DNA of 64,000 bases from Cyclobacteriaceae bacterium (GTDB lineage: Bacteria; Bacteroidota; Bacteroidia; Cytophagales; Cyclobacteriaceae), in the NCBI GenBank assembly GCA_028285685.1, contig JANQOR010000029.1, positions 94,712-158,711 on the forward strand, written 5' to 3'. The position numbers were made by a program, and so were the translations under genes. Below are positions 26,148 to 35,100 of this stretch, one piece after another. The notes beneath the pieces are model-generated. The model saw nothing but the letters and a program-made list of their open reading frames with translations. It was not told where the DNA came from and ran no database searches. Every line of letters starts with the position of its first letter. The stretch's first letter is position 1.

Positions 26148-29100
26148 ATGAACTTCTTAAAGACTGTCTTCCTTAGTGTAGTATGTTTTGCCATTTCTCA
26201 GATTGCTACCGCCCAGACAACTTATTACAGTATTGGTGACGGAAACTGGAATGACGCAAACAACTGGTCGCTAACACAGGGAGGTGGACCTGCTGCAAAC
26301 TTCCCCGGCAATGCAAATGATGATATAGCGGTCATTCGGGATGGTTACACAATTTTTTATATCGTAGGTGGAGGAGGTGATGCATCTGAAACGATAGGAG
26401 AGTTAATTATTGGTCAATCTAGTACTGATGGAACTTTGGTGTTCTTTCATGGTTCCGATGGTGCTGTAAATGACAACTATACGCTTGTAGTCACTGGAGA
26501 TGTTACGATCACCAATACTACTAGTTCCGGGATATTTACCACTGAAGGTGGTGATATCATTAATGGACAGACCACTCCTGGCACCAGCTTTGAGAATAAT
26601 ACGCATGTACTGGAAATTGGAGGTGATTTAGGCCTGGACGCAGGAACATTTGATCTAGAATCACCAAATGGTGGCTCAACCAACTTAATTTTTAACGGAA
26701 GCTCCGATCAGGAAATCACAGAATCAGGCGCTCCCACAGTGGAGGTGGCAAGTACCATTGAATTTAACAACTCTGGCACTGCACCTAACAATGAAGTTAG
26801 GATTAGCTCAGATGATTTTTCAGATGGGGTTACGGCCACAACAACATTCACGGCCGTGACATTTGTCCACAACAATTCAGGCCACTACATCAATACGACC
26901 AACAATCCTACACTCACGCTTGGTACCGCAGTCAATTTCGAAATTCTCGATGGAGAATTTACGCTCTCATCTTTGACTGGTGACAGAACACATACCTTAG
27001 ATGGAGACATTACTATCTCAGGAGATGGTATTTTTAATTCAAGCAGAGATACAAACGCAGGAGATGGTGACGGTGCGACCGGAGATGTTGGAAATATTAC
27101 ACTGAATGGAGATCTGAGCTTAAGCGGTACCGGGGTTTTCAATGTTAGTAGTGAAACAGGTCTCCCAACCATACCTGCAAATGGGGCCGATGATGGTACG
27201 CTTACACTAGGTGGCACAAATACAATAACCGGAGGAACCTTATTCACCGAAATCCTGGTGCTCAATACTGATTTTGCAGCTGATGGGGCAACCATCTATG
27301 TCGGCGATGATGATGCTACTGTTGGATCAATCACTTTGGCCGCAAATGTAGACGTTGACTTAGATGATGTGACATTCACCTTTGTTGGTGATGACATTTT
27401 CATGAATGACGACACCTCGTTTGAAATCAACAATGTCAGCGGAACAGGAGGAACTTATACAATAGCTGATGATGTGGATGCCGGGACGGTGATCAACATG
27501 ACCGGTGCCAACGCGTCCTTTTTGGTAAATGATGGCACAGTCAACATTGCTCAAAATGCCAATGTCGAGCCGATCTTTAGTCTTACTGGCAGTGGCGCTT
27601 CAATTACTGTCAACTCTGGAGCAGTTCTTGACATATATGGTACTCCCAACGATGACGATGATATAGGAATAACAATTGGCGGAGCCAATCAAACCATTAC
27701 CGTAAATGGAGGAGACTTAAATATTGGGGCGACCGCAGACAACGCCGGAAGATTGTCCTACAATGCCTCGGCCACCAATTTTAACTTGACCATTTCGAAC
27801 GGCGGTGATGTAATCATAGGTGAAGATTTCTTAGATGGAAATACCGCAGCACTTACATCGACTGTGACCATAACAGGAGCAACCTCGTCGTTGACAATCG
27901 GGGATCTTGCAGATTTTGATGACCTTTCAGTAACGGACGGAACGCTTACTGTGCAGTCTGAGAATGCCGCGGGTGAGAACGTTGATCTTCGAGGAACTGG
28001 TACTATTACCAACGGGACCGTAACATTTGCTGATGGTCTGGATATAATTCTAAGCAGTGCATCATTGACGTTGAACTCCGGAACGTTAAACATTGAAACT
28101 ACTGCCACTACACTCACGGATACAAGATTCAACCTGGTTGGAAGTTTTACTCAAGGTGGAGGCACGGTTAATGTTGCAACAGCGGCAACTTCTATCACCG
28201 GTGGTAACCTTATTTCTTTAGATGCAAATTTCACCCAAAATGCAGGTACGTTTAATGTAGCTGCAGCTACCACTTCTGTTTCCGGAGGCAACATAGTTCT
28301 CATTGATGACGAGGTGACCTTTGCAATCAATGATGGAACTTTCAGTGCTTTGGCTGGTTTAACGGATGCCACTCAATTTACTGGCGGAAATAGTATTTTC
28401 CTGGATGACACGGATAACGGTGGAGGAGGAGATTTGGGAGATTCAGACATTGTCATTGGTGATGGATTGAATGCAGCTGCTACTGTCAATATAGGGGCCA
28501 ATCTGGGTGCTGCCGCTACTGTTGCAGATATTGACATGTTAGAAGTTGATGGTCCTAATGCCACAATTACGATCGGTACAGATGGAACCATGAACTTAGG
28601 CTCTTCGTCTTCAAATACGAATGGAAATCAGGGACGTTTGTTGCTGGATAATACTCCCGGTGGGGAGATAGCCATGTCGATGACCATCAACGGAACCGTT
28701 CATGTTGCCGGGGACTTTAATATCGGTGATGGAATTGATGTCACCGTTGGAGCGACTGGAGAACTCAATGTCGGATTGAATGATAGCGATGGAGTTAACT
28801 CCATTCTCTTTGGTGATGCAAACGGTACTGGCTCTGATGCGATTTCAAGTTTTGTCCTAAATGGCGGGACGGTAAACATGGGTGATGGGGGAGCTCGCTT
28901 CGATACGGGGAATAGCAATAATGATCCGGTCTTTTCTGTGACCAATCAAAAACAACTGACTGTAAACAGTGGCACACTTAATGTAAATGGATCCTTGGAA
29001 ATCGGCGATTCCTGGGTTGTCTTCACCATGGCTGGAGGCACGATTAACATTGACCCGCAAGGAGTTACGAATTATGGTAGTGGCCTTGATGTGTTATTCT

Positions 29101-32100
29101 TTGATCGTGGTTATGTAGATATTACAGGAGGTACCATTACAATCATTGATCCGCATGCATCTACAGGTGTTGGAGAACTAGTCCACTGGAATCCTGTCGG
29201 GGATCCTTCATCGGCGGATGAGATTCAGGTAAATAACAATAGCGGATGGACCTTACAATTTGGAAACGGAAGTTCATCTTCTGAGGGATCCGCTGATGGT
29301 TTTGATCTCGATATTGATCCTACATGGATCCTGCCAGACATTACGATTAATAATCCTACTGGATCCAGTCGGGCTGTGAATTTCAACGGTAATACAAGAA
29401 ATTATGTGATGGATGGTGCTCTGACCATAACCGCAGGTACATTCGACATTGAAACTAGTTCCGTTGATCTAGATAACACTTCAACCGGCAATTTTACCTT
29501 GGGGAATGGGGGGCATTTGGTTATTGGTGGCACTGGAGATCATTTTCCGGGCAGTGCTACAGAGTCGCCATCGGCTGGTACTCCTACTAGTTTTGGAAGT
29601 TATACTATTAATTCAGGAAGCTCAGTTACCTACAATGGTACGACACAAACGGTCGACATTCCTGGAGGTGCCAATACATTTGGGGATTTAATTATCACTG
29701 GTTCTGGTACGAAGACCCTGGCCAACGCTGAGTCGGTTGCTGACTCACTTCAACTTCAGGCGGGGACATTTAGCGCCTCTACAAATCTTACGTTAAACAC
29801 TGGTAGTGTAATTGTGCGCTCCGACGGAACTTTTAACACAGGTGACGATATTCAGGGGTCAAATAACTATTCCATTAGTTATACGGGATCTTCCAAGAGT
29901 TCCGCTAGTGAAGAATTTTCAGGGGGTGGAACCTTCACCACTGTCACCATGAATCTAAACTCCGGTCAAACATTGACATTTCACGGAGCGCAAACTGTAC
30001 AAGATCTTGACCTACTGGAAGGAATTTTTGCTGACGGCGGCTTTACCGTAACTGTCAACGGAGACTTGACAAGTTCAGCAACTCACACTGGGTCTGGAGC
30101 AATTCAGTTGAGCGGAGGTTCTTCTACACACAATGTTACTGGAGATGGAACCGGATCTTTTACCAACCTTACTCTCAATGACGCAAACGGAGCTTCAGTA
30201 TCAACTGATTTGACAATAAATGGAACGTTTACCCTGACAAGTGGCGTATTTGATATTGGTCTGGATCAATTGTCAATTTCGTCCTCAGGAACCATTTCGT
30301 CCGGCACCCCAAGCAGTTCTACCATGATCGAACTATCTGGCACCTCAGCAGAAGATGGCATTGTCAAGACTTTTGGATCTACGAATTCCGGATCGCCATT
30401 GACCATTCCGATCGGCGTAGGCGGAAACTATACTCCTGTTGATGTCGAGCTTATTTCAGCGACAGGTTTGGGCGATTTGACCATTAAACCAATAGATGGT
30501 AATACAGCTACAACGGACCCCTCCGACCTAGAAATTTCCTACTATTGGCGATTGTCAAGTACCATTTCGAATCCAACAGTGACTTTGGATTTTACCTATG
30601 ACCAAACAGACGTACCCGGAACAGCCAATGAAGTAGCCTTTATCCCGGGACGTCTATCAGGAGCTACTTGGACGGGTATTCAGGATGTGGCGGAAGTTAA
30701 CGAGACCACCAACGTGATCACCTTTGATAATGTGGATTACATAACCGGAGATTTTACCACCGCAGAGCCTTCTGAGTTTGGCGTTGTTGCCACGTATTAT
30801 AGTCGAACGGACGGAGACTGGACAACCGCTGCGACATGGTCCACCGACGGTTTTAGCGGCTCGGCGGCATCCACAATCCCGAGTTCAGGACAAGTTGTTC
30901 TTATTGGCAACAGTAGAACAGTAACAGCAGATGCCAATGGTCAATCAGCTTTTTCCATTGACCTCCAAAGCACAGGAACATTGGTTATAGCCAATGGAAC
31001 CACAGGTCACAGCTTTGAGACAGTAAGTGGAACTGGTACTCTGGAAATTGTCTCAAATAGTGCAACCACTCCAGAGTTCCCTGGAGGAGAATATAGCGGA
31101 TTCGTTGGTTCATCAGGCGGAACGGTTGAATACTCTGGTACGGGAAGCTATACGCTACCTATTCAGGCGACTTACAATAACTTAAGCATCACTGGCAGTG
31201 GCACACGTACTTTTCCTGATGCTGATTTGACATTAAATGGAAATTTTACGGTGGAAAGTAATGGAACCACCTTGTTTAGTGATGCATCGAATGGTGATAT
31301 TACCATCGGAGGCAACCTTTCTGTAAATGATGGGACAACTACAATATTAAGATTTCCGGGTACGACTTCAAGGTCCGTTTCGGTTACTGGTGATGCTACA
31401 ATCGCTACGAATGCCACCCTGGATGTTATAAACTCTGGCTCGGTTACGCATTCATTGTCATTAGGAGGAGCTTTGACTAACAGTGGTACTTTCGATATGA
31501 ACACCGGAGGAAGTCTAGCTGATGTTACATTCACAGGTGCATCTAGCAATTCGGTCAGTGGCAGTGGATCTACATTTGAATTTAATAGATTGATTGTTAA
31601 CAAAGGAACTTCACAATCCAATGTTCTCACACTTTCTTCCAATAACATTACCATCACCTCGTCGGCGGGATCTGATAGCAAACCCATTGAACTTCAAAAT
31701 GGAACCCTTCAAATTGATAATAACCTTGGCACCTTCGACCTGACCACGGCTGGGAGCAGTACATCGACAAGAAGCTTCGATATTCCATCAACAGCTGGTC
31801 TAACGTTAAATAACTCCTCAACCACGTTACAGGTGACTTCAAGTGTGGGAGCAGGTATTGAGGGTGGTGATATCGTATTAGAAGGGGATCTCACGATTAT
31901 GGATGGCTCTATAATAATAGGTGATGACGCTACAGGTGTAACTGACAACGAACTACTTTATAGGGGTACTGGTGCAAGCTTCGATCTGCAAGGAGGATCT
32001 TTGTTGATATCTGGTGGCTTTAGGGTGGACCGCTTGAACCAATCCGACTCTGAGATAAATGCGACGATCATCGACTTTGACATAAGTGGCGGCACCTTGA

Positions 32101-35100
32101 CCACTACCCGATATCGGTTTGTCAGAGATGGTAGAAATTCTACAAACAATAATAACGACGTAGATCACGCTGCAACTGTTTCTGCAAGTGATGAAGCGGG
32201 GTTTGAAATAGTTAATACCAGTACTTTCAATATGGACGGAGGTACCATTAATTGTGTGCATGCTGGTTCGGCTGGCTCTGGAAATAATGATGGACTAGCA
32301 TTTCTGATCGGGCCTAGTGTTACTGGTACCTCCACAGCAGGAACAGTACAAATATTAAACAGTAGTACTCCATCTGAAGCTGTTGACGTTGCTTTTGCCT
32401 CTGGAGTTTCATTGTGGAATCTGAATATTGGTGACGGAACCACTTTCATTGGTGATGTGGGTGGCGTTGATGGCGTGGAAATTAATCTGACAGTACTTAA
32501 CGATTTCACTTTGAATCTCCCGTCAGGAGAGTTTTTTATGGGTGATCCTAATGGAAATGGTGACGCGGAAAACTATACCATGACGATCGGAAATAACTTG
32601 ACCATAACAGCAGGGACCTTTGATGCGGGAGAAGATGATACGGATGCCGATGAGAACGATATAATCCTTAATGGTACAAATCATACGATAGCTATCACAC
32701 CTACAGATGCATTATTTCACGATATCACCTTCAGTCATAGTGGAACTGCCACATTCAATAATGATTTCAGGTTTAATGGAGATTGGACTGTTAATAGTGG
32801 AACGGTTGATCTGACCACAAACACGGTAGAGGTATCTGTAGAAGAGAACTACAATTCATCTAACCTGGTCGGTGAGAATCCGACAGTAAATGGAAATGCA
32901 ATTACATTCTATGATCTGACATTCAATGGGGATGCATCGGCTACTACCAGTGTTGTGCCGACATTGAACGCTGACGTGACGGTAAATAACACACTTGATC
33001 TGAATGAAGATACAATAAACATCACTACGACTACTTTGATAGTCAATACCGTAACTGAGGATGCAAACTCTTTCATAACAACGAGTGGGAATGACTCAGA
33101 TGGAGGTGTTACCAGGACATTTACTACACCTTCGAGCGAAGTTTTTACATATCCATTGGGTTCTAATGGAATTGCAAGGGATGTCACTGTCACTGCGACC
33201 GATGCTGGAACGGGGACGATCAACGTGGTTCCAGTTGCGACTCAAAATGCTTTTGTTTCCTCGGGAGACGCTTTAGGTGTTTACTGGGTGATCACACCTA
33301 TGTCATTTACCTCTCCTACACTCAGCTATGATTTTGACTATGACGACCCTGCTGATGTTAACGGAACAGAGACGGACTATGCTGCGGCAACCTTTGATGG
33401 TTCAACATTCACGGTAGAGAATGGTGCAGGGGACTCCTTTGACGATACGAACGATACATTCACCATTGCTAATGACAATAATGGTTCCTCACTTCAGTTT
33501 CTTGCTGGAGACGATCCTGATGGCTTTCCTCCAGTTGAAACCTACTATTCAATTAGCAGCGTTTGTGGTGACTCAGATGGCTGTGATTGGACGCTGGCTT
33601 CATCCTGGTCAACAGTAAGCCATGTTGGAGCTGCAGCATCTACGGCTCCAGCGGCCAACAACCCTGTGATTATAGCATCAGGAGATAGTGTCTATGTTTT
33701 TGCTGCTGGTGCGGTCTCTGCCACTACACAAATTAACGGAGTACTTCATACCAGGGAAATTGACAATTCAGGCATAGGGACACTATCAGGAAGCGGCACT
33801 TTCTACATTGAGCGTGATGACGATACAAATGTGGATCAGGGAGGCGGAAATGAGCTCGTACTCCCAACCTTGACTGCCGGAGTTGGAACGGTTCATTATT
33901 ATTACTCTAATGGTACAAGCAATTTTGACGTGCAGTTGCCAGCAAGTCCAACCACCTATCACAACCTTAGTTTCAGCTTTGTAAATGACACGGACAATCC
34001 TGACTGGGAGTTCGCCAATTCTGCTTACACTATCACCGGTGACTTGACTTTGAATGATGGTGACATTGTTGTGATAAATGGTTCCAGTATTACATCTGAT
34101 GGGTCCGGTACCTTTACGATGGCTGGAACAGCAGACTTATTTGCTGCCGGGAGCGACAACTTCCCTTCGAACTTCAGTACATACTCGATAGACAATAGCG
34201 GAAGTAGGGTTGTTTACAATGGAAATTTTGAACAAACCATTACAACTACAGCCAATGGTGGAGGCACGATTGCCTACAATGACGTTGAGCTCGAAGGAGA
34301 TAATCATATTTTCAGCGGAACATTTGATGTAAATGGAATCTTGTTGTTTGACGGAGGTGGAGGAGGGCTATCATTAGGCAGCGGAACTTTGAGCGTAGGT
34401 GGGACCTTGGATTTTGATGGTCAGGATCGAACAAGTGATTCAGGAGATCCAGTAATCAATGGTCAGACCGGTACGGTTGTTTTTGATGGGGGTGCGGCTC
34501 AAAGTGTAACAGGAATGGGCGGATATTCGACTTCTTCTGACTCCTTAGTATTTAATAATTTGACCATCCAGGGTGCGAGTACAGCTGTAACATTCCCTGC
34601 TATTTCAGGAGTATTCGTGGTAGAAGGAACGTTGACCTTTGCAAATGATGCAACACTTGAACTCAATAGTCAAGATCTAATTCTGGATGGGAACTATACG
34701 AACAATTCCTCGAATGTCACTCCATTTAACAACATAGATGAATTGATACTCAACCATCAAAGCGCTGATCAAACCTTAGGGGGCTCAAGCAATATAACGT
34801 TGAGTGAATTGACGCTACAAAAAGCCTCAGGGACAGATGTCAATATTACGACTCCAACTACCATCACTAGCACATTGCTGATGTCAAATGATGGAAACAT
34901 CACTTTGAGTGCTGGCGCTTCTGATCATGACTTGACAATTGCTTCAGGGGCTACTCTTTCAGATGGAAACAGCAACAATTCCTGGAGTGCCAATCGTCAG
35001 ATTGAATATGATGGAGTGCGAACAAGTAACAGCGCCCTGATTATGACTGGAACGGATGACACTCCAAACGACTATGATCTTTATTTCCCAGTTGGGACAA